Made by a program: the position numbers and the translations under genes. From assembly GCA_039193195.1 (NCBI GenBank), contig JBCCWS010000010.1, positions 62,001 to 126,000 on the forward strand: a stretch of DNA of 64,000 bases, in the 5' to 3' direction. The notes beneath the pieces were generated by a model. It had not been told where the DNA came from and did not search any database. It saw only the letters and a list, made by a program, of their open reading frames with translations. Numbering within the stretch: position 1 is the first letter of the stretch; the number at the start of each line of letters is the position of its first letter. Positions 52,577 through 60,502 of this stretch are shown here, one piece after another. This DNA comes from Pseudomonadota bacterium. GTDB lineage: Bacteria > Pseudomonadota > Gammaproteobacteria > Steroidobacterales > JBCBZW01.

Positions 52577-54490
52577 CTAGTCCGGCCGGTGCCGGAGGCC
52601 GTTGCTCTGCAGGTTGAGCAGCGGGTCTGCATTCTTCACGTGGTCAGACCAGAGGTAGCCGTCGCTCCACAGGTAAGCATCGGACCACAGGTATGCGTCG
52701 CTCCAGAGGTAGGCATCACTCCACAGATAGCCGTCGCTCCACAGGTACGCGTCGGACCAGAGGTAACCATCGCTCCACAGGTAACCGTCGGACCAGAGGT
52801 AGCCATCGCTCCACAGGTAGCCCGCCCCGAAGGCAGGGTTGCCCCAGAGCTTGGCCGTGTCCTCGACCAGGTAGATGTCGCCATCCTGCGTGCGCTGGAG
52901 CTTCGGCGACAGGGCCTCACCGGCTACGTAGCCCCGCTCTGCGAGGGCTGCTTGCACATCGAGCACACCCGCCCCGGCGACGAGCGTGCCGTCGTCCATT
53001 TTGCGTGCCGAACGCATCAGTCGGGCCTTGATGGTCGCAGGCGAGAGGTTGGGATCGTCGGAGAGCATCAGCACGACGGCCCCGGATACCATGGCGGCAG
53101 CCATACTAGTGCCCGACATCTCCACGTAGTCCGCCGTGTCGTAGCCGCTGGCCGTACTGGAGTAGTAGTAGTTGGTCGGGCGTTCACGCACCCAGTTGGG
53201 CAGATCGCGATCCAGGATCGAACCGGGGGCGACCGTCGAGGGGATCCGGTTGCCAGGCGCCACCAGATCGGGCTTCACGTAGTGGTCGATCATGGTAGGT
53301 CCGCGCGACGAGTAGGTGGAGACGAAGTCATCGTCCGTGCGCGCCGTGCCCGCGTAGGTGAGCGAGCCGACGGTGATGATCTTCGGCGCGTTGCCCGGGC
53401 TGGTGATGGTCATGGCACCGTCGCGGCCATAGTTGCCGGCTGAAGCCACCACGACCAAGCCCGCATCCCACATGGCCTCGACAGCCTGCACGAGGGGATC
53501 CTCCGCCGCCGACTCCTCGATCCCCTTGCCGAGAGACATGTTAACGACGCGAATGTTCTTGGCGGTCGCGTTGGCGATGACCCAGTCGATACCGGCGAGC
53601 ACTTGGGAGATGCGGCCACGCCCCCGGTCGTCGAGCACACGCACGGAGTGGATTCCCGCCCGTGGGGCCATGCCCTGGAAGAAGCCCGCCGAGTCAAGGC
53701 CGTCGCCCGAGATGATACCGGCGACGTGCGTGCCGTGGCCGTAGTCGTCGACGCTCCGCCCACCGGTGAAGTCCACCACCGAATGCACGTAGCCAAGGAG
53801 ATCGTAAGCGGCTTCGGTCACGCCGGAATCGAGTACGGCGACCTGCACGTTCATGGCAATCATGTCGGACGCCGGGGCGTTCGCTGTCTGCAGCCCCACC
53901 GGGCGCTCGATCGCAGTCATGGCGCGATGCCCGCCCCAACTACCCCCGCTACTCCAGTCACCGCCGCCGGACCAGCCCCAGCCACCGCCGCGGCGCGAAG
54001 CCCTACGCCAGCGGCGCGACGCCGCTTCGACCGTGCCGTCGAGGGTCATGTAGTCCATGCCTTCGGTAGCGGCAAGGCGATCCAGTTCCCCAGCCGGCAC
54101 CGTCAAGGCCACGTAGGGTAAGGAATCGAAGGCGCGTGACGCACTGATGTTGATGCCAGCTTTCCCTGCGGCTCTCAACAGCTCCCCGCCCCGCTGCGCG
54201 TTCAAAACGAGCTCGACCGGCTGCGCCCCGCCGGCCTCCGCCAGGGCAACCACGGAGGCGCTCATGCGCGCGCGCCCCGCCTCCACGCCCGCGCGCGGTG
54301 TGTCGACAGTCGTCTCCCTGTAGGCGGCTTCGTCGAGTGCTGGCGCAGGCGTGTCTAGCGCCGTGGCAAGGGGCGCAGACGGCACTGAAACGTCGATGCT
54401 CCCCATGGGTGCATCGCGATCGGCAAGGGACCACACGTAAGAGGCGGCGATGGCGCTTGCGAGGACGATCAGGGGTGTTTTGATGCTCAT
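52577..54490 (-). CDS. Subtilisin-like (S8) protease with C-terminal YLWSD repeats
   Basis: 637 aa from ATG 54490. Signal or membrane segment (TPLIVLASAIAASYVWSLA), an inhibitor-I9-like pro-region (~60-150), then a Gly/Trp/Ser-rich link. S8 domain (~200-500) with intact triad: Asp in VAVLDSGVTE, His in DYGHGTHVAGI, Ser in MSGTSMAAAMVSG, oxyanion Asn in SAGNYGRDG. After the domain, ten copies of YLWSD(G/A) occupy 52643-52819, then a 21-residue tail. The repeat may attach the enzyme to a surface or polymer. It follows the glycosidase cluster on the same strand. Confidence 0.9.
   Translation of the reverse strand: MSIKTPLIVLASAIAASYVWSLADRDAPMGSIDVSVPSAPLATALDTPAPALDEAAYRETTVDTPRAGVEAGRARMSASVVALAEAGGAQPVELVLNAQRGGELLRAAGKAGINISASRAFDSLPYVALTVPAGELDRLAATEGMDYMTLDGTVEAASRRWRRASRRGGGWGWSGGGDWSSGGSWGGHRAMTAIERPVGLQTANAPASDMIAMNVQVAVLDSGVTEAAYDLLGYVHSVVDFTGGRSVDDYGHGTHVAGIISGDGLDSAGFFQGMAPRAGIHSVRVLDDRGRGRISQVLAGIDWVIANATAKNIRVVNMSLGKGIEESAAEDPLVQAVEAMWDAGLVVVASAGNYGRDGAMTITSPGNAPKIITVGSLTYAGTARTDDDFVSTYSSRGPTMIDHYVKPDLVAPGNRIPSTVAPGSILDRDLPNWVRERPTNYYYSSTASGYDTADYVEMSGTSMAAAMVSGAVVLMLSDDPNLSPATIKARLMRSARKMDDGTLVAGAGVLDVQAALAERGYVAGEALSPKLQRTQDGDIYLVEDTAKLWGNPAFGAGYLWSDGYLWSDGYLWSDGYLWSDAYLWSDGYLWSDAYLWSDAYLWSDAYLWSDGYLWSDHVKNADPLLNLQSNGLRHRPD
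52643..52819 (-). repeat. Ten tandem 18-bp units coding YLWSD(G/A)
   Basis: The units are in frame, nearly identical in protein, and alternate between two or three nucleotide variants. This suggests recent expansion by slippage or unequal exchange under selection on the protein. Confidence 0.92.
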
Positions 54491-54628
54491 GGCGTAGGCG
54501 CTCCGAACGCAGAAATATCGATGGGGATATTTCAGCCGATGGAGCGGCTGCAAGCCGCCTAAGCAAGTGAGATGGGGCGAGCGAAAGTGTGAGACACGTC
54601 GAATAAGCGCCGGTAAGGAGCGCGATAC

Positions 54629-56449
54629 TCAGCGCACGAAGCGAATGCTGTCCAGATAGATGGTGACGGGCGAAGTGCGGCCTACGAGTGTGACGACGAA
54701 GCCTGTCTTCAAGCTGCTGAGGTCCTTGCCCTTCAACCTAATCTCGTAGCGCTTCCATGCATCTGTCAGCACGATGTCACCGGATTTGGAGATGCTTGAG
54801 TCCGGATGTTTGTTATCCGATTCGAGTAAGCCGACACCGAAGCTCACCTTTTCCCCGCCATAGGCGCCTCGCGCCCAGAACTCCAACCTGTTAGCCCCGG
54901 TGAGGTCGATGCCCCCTTCCTGATCGCCCCAGTTGTTCGGGGGATGTTGCCAGGCGATGCCCGCCCAGCCGAACTTGCCCTCGTAGCGAATACGGATAGC
55001 TGCCTTGCCTTCGCGTGGGCTACTGGCGTCGTCGCCATCGAGCGCCAGATGCTCGACGCCGCCCATCCACCCCGAGGGCACCCAAGCCATTTGCTCTAAG
55101 CTGTCCTCGTAAACGGGGAAGGGCAGCGGTGTGCGGCGCTCGCCCTTCACCAGGAGGGGCACGTTTGCCGTGCCCGCCTTTCCGTTGCCATCGTAGACAT
55201 AAGCGAACAGTCGGTAGGGTCCCGGTGCCTCGGGCATGCGCACCTGCGCACCCGTTACGCCGGCTTCGAGGATGGCGTCCTCGATCGGCAGGGGCGTCGC
55301 GCGGTAGTCGCCGCCGGTGGCATAGTCACCGGTCTCGGCCATTAGCACCCAGCGTGCGCGCAAGTCACCGCCTTCCGGATCGCGCATCCGTGCGGCGACA
55401 TCGATGACCGCACCGGGATCGACCGCCGTCGCCCCCGACACGGACAACCCATCGATGGCAGGTGCCCGATCGCCCGGCGCCTCACCAGACCATAGGGCGG
55501 TCATCGTATCCACGGCAGCGGTGCCGGCGCCATCTGGCAAGAACATACCGAACCAGGTGTCCGTGCCCTCCATCTTGTGGCCCCAGAGGAACGCGTAGGA
55601 CCCCAGTGATACGCCCGGTGTGCCGAGTATCACCTGCTGGTAGGTGCCGCGATAGAAGGCGGCTTTTTCCTCGCTAGTCTGCTCGTAGGGCGCCCCCCAA
55701 GCGGTCGCGCCCGTCTCCCACGGCCCCAGGGGACCGAACTCCGTAAGCACGAAGGGTTTGCTGGCCCTCTTCTCCTGCAGACGCTCCGGCACGACCCGGG
55801 CGCCGCCATAGGCGTTTATGCCGTGTATGTCGATGGCCGGCGAGCGTTCGTGGATGTACTCGATCCGCTCGCCGTGAACGAAAGTCGTGACCGTCATCGT
55901 GGGGTGGTTGGGGTCCAAGGACTTCACCATTGCGGCGGCCTCATTGATGGCTTTCCACACAGCAGGGTCCGTCGCCTCATCAAAGCCCTCGGCCTCGTTA
56001 CCCACGCCCCAGAGCAGCAAGGCCGGATGATCGCGATAGCGAAGCACCATCTCCCGCACGCGTTCGAGCTGCTTCTCGAGCTGGCTCGCGTTGCTGTAGT
56101 CGAAGCCATGCCGTGCATGACCGAGCCAGATGCCCACCGTGACCGTCAGCCCCAAGGCGTGGGCCTGATCGAGCACCTCGTCGACCTCACCGCCCCAGGT
56201 GCGTACGGAATTGGCACCGGCGGCGGCCAAGGCGTCGAGGGAGGCGTCTCCACCGGCGCCGCGAATGAAGTAAGGCTCGCCCCCGCGGTAGAGCTGCCAG
56301 CCCTCTGCGGTCTCTCGCAGCTCGACAGGCACGGGGCCCTTCGCCGGCTCCGTGCCGGCGCTGCCAGCCACGGCGAATACCGCGCTTGCGACAGCGGCAA
56401 CCGTTGCGGCCAAGCGACGCGGTCCGTTAGCAGCATTCGGGTGCCGCAC
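54629..56449 (-). CDS. Exported clan GH-A glycosidase (GH2/GH5-like) with C-terminal carbohydrate-binding domain
   Basis: 606 aa from GTG 56449, just beyond the lipoprotein stop (GTG 56461 also possible). Signal peptide around RRLAATVAAVASAVFAVAG. TIM barrel (~40-320) with acid/base Glu152 in WGVGNEAEG and nucleophile Glu237 in VLTEFGPLG, the GNE/TEF pair of clan GH-A; the opening resembles GH2 catalytic domains. Residues ~345-440 look Ig-like and ~450-606 like a CBM/CIA30 beta-sandwich (GGIDLTGANRLEFWARG). Substrate unknown; the neighbours suggest a beta-glucan. In one operon with the genes to its right. Confidence 0.85.
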   Translation of the reverse strand: MRHPNAANGPRRLAATVAAVASAVFAVAGSAGTEPAKGPVPVELRETAEGWQLYRGGEPYFIRGAGGDASLDALAAAGANSVRTWGGEVDEVLDQAHALGLTVTVGIWLGHARHGFDYSNASQLEKQLERVREMVLRYRDHPALLLWGVGNEAEGFDEATDPAVWKAINEAAAMVKSLDPNHPTMTVTTFVHGERIEYIHERSPAIDIHGINAYGGARVVPERLQEKRASKPFVLTEFGPLGPWETGATAWGAPYEQTSEEKAAFYRGTYQQVILGTPGVSLGSYAFLWGHKMEGTDTWFGMFLPDGAGTAAVDTMTALWSGEAPGDRAPAIDGLSVSGATAVDPGAVIDVAARMRDPEGGDLRARWVLMAETGDYATGGDYRATPLPIEDAILEAGVTGAQVRMPEAPGPYRLFAYVYDGNGKAGTANVPLLVKGERRTPLPFPVYEDSLEQMAWVPSGWMGGVEHLALDGDDASSPREGKAAIRIRYEGKFGWAGIAWQHPPNNWGDQEGGIDLTGANRLEFWARGAYGGEKVSFGVGLLESDNKHPDSSISKSGDIVLTDAWKRYEIRLKGKDLSSLKTGFVVTLVGRTSPVTIYLDSIRFVR

Positions 56450-56453
56450 GGGC

Positions 56454-57185
56454 CTAACCACCGATGACGCTGACCACCCCATCATCGAAATTGGGTGGGT
56501 TCGCCGGTTGGTAAGTGAAGCCCCATTCGAGCAGCTGAGAGATCACCAGCAGCGGGTCGCCCGGGATCAGGCGATCGAAGCCGGTGGCATCCGTGCGATA
56601 CAAGGCATCCGCGGCCAGCTCGTTGGTGCCGACGGGGAATGGCACCGGCTCACCGTCCGGGCTGAGGCCTGGGCAGCAAGTGAATACGGTGACTTGGCCA
56701 AAGAAGTTATCGAGCACAGAGCGGTAGGCCTTGAGCGCTTGCTCTTGAATCAAGGAATCGCCGTTGATGTCCCACAGCTCATGCAAGGCAAGCGCCGTAA
56801 AGTACTGGTTCTCGCCGGACTGGCGATTGGCCAAGGCCGTCGCCCAGAAATAAAAGCGGGATTTCGCGCCCTCAGGGCCCAAGGGGATCGCGTTGAACAG
56901 CTCGAACTTGTTCGCCGCATCCGGGTTGTTGGCGTCGAACTCGACGATCGGCGTGCCGATAAAGGGGTTCTCCGGGTCGTCCAGCACGCATCGCTCAGAG
57001 CCGATACCTACGTTGATGCAGGCGAGGTTCAACAGCGTATCGCTCGGCAGCACGATGGCGTTTATCACCATGCCGCCGTCCGTGCCGTCGTTGCAGGCCG
57101 TAAGGCCGAGACCGCCCACCACAGCGAGGGAGGCAATCGTCATCCATCGCGCAAAGCTGCTGGCCTTAAGCGTCTTGTTGTTCAT
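56454..57185 (-). CDS. Lipoprotein of unknown function
   Basis: 243 aa from ATG 57185 (GTG two codons upstream also possible). Lipobox LTACND. Helical repeats in the middle (SRFYFWATALANRQSGENQYFTALALHEL) recall TPR or all-alpha sugar-binding lipoproteins. Four cysteines outside the lipobox (ACINVG, RCVLDD, TCCPG) may pair. It sits 33 bp behind the barrel-fusion gene and 4 bp before the glycosidase start, so it is an operon member and possibly their partner at the outer membrane. Confidence 0.7.
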   Translation of the reverse strand: MNNKTLKASSFARWMTIASLAVVGGLGLTACNDGTDGGMVINAIVLPSDTLLNLACINVGIGSERCVLDDPENPFIGTPIVEFDANNPDAANKFELFNAIPLGPEGAKSRFYFWATALANRQSGENQYFTALALHELWDINGDSLIQEQALKAYRSVLDNFFGQVTVFTCCPGLSPDGEPVPFPVGTNELAADALYRTDATGFDRLIPGDPLLVISQLLEWGFTYQPANPPNFDDGVVSVIGG

Positions 57186-57218
57186 TCTCACAATCCTCGT
57201 GCTCTGCCTACGAGCCGA

Positions 57219-60200
57219 TCAGAAGCGATAGGTGAAGTAGAAAGTGGTCAGGAAGGCGTAGTCGTTCTCGCCGTCCAGGAACTCCTCCGGCAGGGAGTTC
57301 TCATCGGTAGTGCGGAAGATCGTGCGCACGCCGATACGCGTCGCGCGGATCTCATCGATGAGGTTACCAAAGGACATTCCGGTACCCAGCAAGAACGAGT
57401 AGTCGAATTCCACCTGCTCGGGATAGGTGAAGTTGAACTGGCGGAAGAAGTCTTCCGGCCCCCACGAGTCCTTCTTAAAGTAGCCGCGTACCAGATGGCG
57501 CCGGTTTATCACAGCCTTCCAGTATGCCTCGTAGAAATCACGGGTTCCTCCGGTTGGATCACCGGTAGACTGATCGAAGCCGCGGACCAGGGTCAGGATG
57601 TAATTCTGATTCGGGCTCGGGTTCCAGACCATGCGACTGGTGACACTCCACACATCCTCGGCGGGAAGCCCCTGACCGAAGGAGGCGTTGCTGCCGCCGT
57701 TGCCCAGATCCAAGAAGAACAGGTTGGCGTCCGTCGCCGTCGGGTACTCGGTGTAGTTGGCGCCGATGTTGAACGCAAACTTCGCATCCTCGCGCCACTC
57801 GTTGTCCCAGTCGTAGAACGGTGTGGCGCCGGTCGGATCCCAGGTGAAGAAGATCTCACCGGAGCGGGCCTCACGGTTGCCCAGCACGGCGAAGGCATCG
57901 TTGTCACGATCTCGCGGCAGGAGTCCCGGGTTCAGGATGCCGTCCGGCGTGATGACCGGATCGATGAACGGGTTCGCGTCCACCAGATTGTCGCGGTAGA
58001 GGAAGCGCGGGTAGATCATCAGGTTGCCGAAGCGAATGATCGTGCCCGCCTCGTACTCGCGGCGGTTACCCAGACCCGTGAGCGGCAGGCGGGTGGGGTC
58101 CAGCACGCCGAAGGTCGGCACGGGCCGGCCACCTTCCGACACCAGGCCCGCGTGGTGGGCGGAGAGATAGGTCTCGGCGCCAAACAGGCGGAAGCTAGTC
58201 TTCAGCTTGAAACCCAAGGTGTCTTCGAACTCGATTTGGTCCGTGACGATGTTGCCATCCTCATCGACCCGGTCGAACTGCTCATCGATACGCTCAGGCG
58301 CGGACAGCAGACCGCCCGCTTCCACCTTGATACCGCCGGGCAGTTGAGTGGAGGCGAAGATCGAGGTCGCTCGCGTCTGACGCTGCGTGGCCTGGGTGGC
58401 GTTAGCGCCCGTACCTAGGCGCGAGAAGTCCTCCGAGTGGATGATCGCCCAATCGATACCTCGGGTGGCGAACTCGTACTTGATCACCGCCTTCGGGTTG
58501 GCGCCCCAGAAGATCTCCGGGCCAGCCACGATCTTCAGGCCCTCGAGGGGGCCTTTGCCCGTGAACTCGATGCCCTCCGGCGCCTTGCCGTTGAACACAT
58601 CGATGCCGGGAATATCAGTCGCTTCCTGGATTAGACCAAAGAAGTCCCCTTCGTAGGCCCAGTGGAAACGCGGCGTGTGGTAGAAGGCTTCGAGATCGAA
58701 GTTCCTGCCCGTGTACTTGGCGTTGAAGTCGTAAATCTCCACGCGCTCACGATCTGACAAGACTACCTGTCGCTCCGTGAACTGATCGAGGGTCTGGTCG
58801 CGAATGACCAGGCCCGGATTCTCGTTCAGAGTAGGCACGCGAATCGTCAGCGGCAGGCCCCGTTGGCCGTACTCGAACTCCAGGGGCTGCTTATCCGCCA
58901 CGTCACCGAGCACGTTGAGGGAGAACTGACCCTCGACCTGCTCGCTCGGATTGAAGGCAAAGTCGACATTCAGCTGCTGGCCCGTGAGGAACTCCACCCC
59001 GTTTTCGCCGAGCTCGGTGATGTCCTGCTCCAGGGCACGCACGGCGAACTCACCGCGAATGTCACCCCCGGTGAACTTCAGCAGCCGCCGCTCCTCGTTC
59101 GCGCGCGACTTCAGGGCGCGCACCTCACCCTTCAGTTCGAGCACGTCGAGATCGACGTTGGCCACGCGCGAATTGATCTCGCCGACGTTCGCCGTGTAGG
59201 GGTCGATCTGGAAGATCTCAGCCAGCACGTCGTAGGCCATACGCGGGCGCGCCGTGTAGACGCCCTCGGAGTTCGGCAGGCCCAAGGCCATGATGCCGAA
59301 CCACTCCTCGTTCATATTGTTGAGGCCTTCGGCCCAGTCGAAGGGGTAGGCTTGATTGGACCAAGAGGCGTTGGTGTCGTGAATCTCCAGGTTCTCGATC
59401 TGCAGATACTTCCACCACTCATCGCGCCATTCGAAGACGAAGGCGCCGATGGAGTTGCCCTCCTCGCCCTTACCGTAGGCCTTGCGATACATCTCCGCCC
59501 ATTGATCCCGCAGTATCAGGGCCTGAGACAGCTGATCCTCTTCGAGACGACGAGCGTTGAAGGCGTCGCTACCAAACTCGAAGAACACCACCGGCAGGTC
59601 GAGCTTCGCTTCCACCTCGCTCCACAGGTTGGTGAAGCTCTTGCCGCGATAGACGTTGGAGCCGAGAAGGTCGAGGTCGGGGCACAGCTCTTGAATCAGG
59701 TCGATGTACTGAATGTCACCGTTGACGATCGTAAACGGGTGATTGGGGTCTATCGACTTACCCGCCTTCACCACCTCGTTCCACAGGGAGTACAGGAAGC
59801 GGGCTTTCGCCGTCTGTTGTTCTCCTGCGGGGAGGTTCTCGATCTCGAAACTGGACCATGACAAGCCGTAGTTGCTCTCGTTACCGAAAGCGAACATGAG
59901 CACGCCCGGCGTGTCCTTGTACTGCTGAACCCAGTTCTGCATGTCGCGCTTGAGCGTTTCGCGCGTGAGCGGATCAGAGTAGTCGGTGAAGGGAATCCAC
60001 TTGCCGCCGACGTTATAACCGTAGCGCCCCATCAGGGGGTTTACCACGGACATGATACCGTGCTCGCGGTAGATGTAGGTGATCCACTTCGGCGGGATCA
60101 TGGAGAAGGTGCGGATCGTGTTGATCCCCGCCCCCCTCATCAGGCCCATCTCGTAGTCGAGCACCTTGCGGATGGAGTCGTCTGGCTGGCCCCACAGGTT

Positions 60201-60419
60201 GTAGGTGTAGTTCTGGCCGCGCGGTGAGTAGCCCCAAACCACACCCTTGATGTAGTAGTCCGAGCCGTTGACCTTCAGCTTCCAGCCGTTCGCGTCCTTG
60301 TAGGTCTCGACCCGGTCAACCTGGGCGTTTGCCACGTGCACCGGTGCGCCGAGCGCCAGGAGCAGCGGCAACACCCATAGGGCGGTCCTCATGCGCCGCA
60401 GCAGGCGGATCGCGGTCAT
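57219..60419 (-). CDS. Glycosidase TIM barrel fused to an outer-membrane beta-barrel
   Basis: 1066 aa from ATG 60419 (AGGGAA 6 bases upstream; the longer frame is less likely). Signal peptide (WVLPLLLALGAPVHVANAQ). Residues ~35-420 are a GH2/clan GH-A type TIM barrel with GNE (Glu181 in FAFGNESNYG) and a nucleophile candidate Glu281 in VFFEFGSDAF. A helical link (~425-490; VGEINSRVANVDLDVLELKG) follows. From ~500 to the end the sequence is amphipathic strands with aromatic girdles, ending in TTFYFTYRF, a BAM-type terminal strand. It would hold a glycosidase permanently at the outer membrane, next to its own channel. Neither part is truncated. Confidence 0.82.
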   Translation of the reverse strand: MTAIRLLRRMRTALWVLPLLLALGAPVHVANAQVDRVETYKDANGWKLKVNGSDYYIKGVVWGYSPRGQNYTYNLWGQPDDSIRKVLDYEMGLMRGAGINTIRTFSMIPPKWITYIYREHGIMSVVNPLMGRYGYNVGGKWIPFTDYSDPLTRETLKRDMQNWVQQYKDTPGVLMFAFGNESNYGLSWSSFEIENLPAGEQQTAKARFLYSLWNEVVKAGKSIDPNHPFTIVNGDIQYIDLIQELCPDLDLLGSNVYRGKSFTNLWSEVEAKLDLPVVFFEFGSDAFNARRLEEDQLSQALILRDQWAEMYRKAYGKGEEGNSIGAFVFEWRDEWWKYLQIENLEIHDTNASWSNQAYPFDWAEGLNNMNEEWFGIMALGLPNSEGVYTARPRMAYDVLAEIFQIDPYTANVGEINSRVANVDLDVLELKGEVRALKSRANEERRLLKFTGGDIRGEFAVRALEQDITELGENGVEFLTGQQLNVDFAFNPSEQVEGQFSLNVLGDVADKQPLEFEYGQRGLPLTIRVPTLNENPGLVIRDQTLDQFTERQVVLSDRERVEIYDFNAKYTGRNFDLEAFYHTPRFHWAYEGDFFGLIQEATDIPGIDVFNGKAPEGIEFTGKGPLEGLKIVAGPEIFWGANPKAVIKYEFATRGIDWAIIHSEDFSRLGTGANATQATQRQTRATSIFASTQLPGGIKVEAGGLLSAPERIDEQFDRVDEDGNIVTDQIEFEDTLGFKLKTSFRLFGAETYLSAHHAGLVSEGGRPVPTFGVLDPTRLPLTGLGNRREYEAGTIIRFGNLMIYPRFLYRDNLVDANPFIDPVITPDGILNPGLLPRDRDNDAFAVLGNREARSGEIFFTWDPTGATPFYDWDNEWREDAKFAFNIGANYTEYPTATDANLFFLDLGNGGSNASFGQGLPAEDVWSVTSRMVWNPSPNQNYILTLVRGFDQSTGDPTGGTRDFYEAYWKAVINRRHLVRGYFKKDSWGPEDFFRQFNFTYPEQVEFDYSFLLGTGMSFGNLIDEIRATRIGVRTIFRTTDENSLPEEFLDGENDYAFLTTFYFTYRF

Positions 60420-60502
60420 AGTGAATTCCCTGTGTTTCGTATCGTTCATATCGCCTGGTTCCCCTCCCAGTGCGCTCGGCCGGGCTTTCTTGTGCGCCCA
60501 GC

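Noticed and set aside
52643-52819. Regular 18-bp repeats as a possible CRISPR array or noncoding satellite
   Set aside because: The repeats are contiguous without spacers, in frame with the subtilase, and conserve the protein unit.
56352-58418. Long plus-strand open frame (688 codons) opposite the glycosidase, lipoprotein and barrel-fusion genes
   Set aside because: Antisense shadow typical of GC-rich DNA; no recognisable domain, while the minus strand encodes three coherent proteins.
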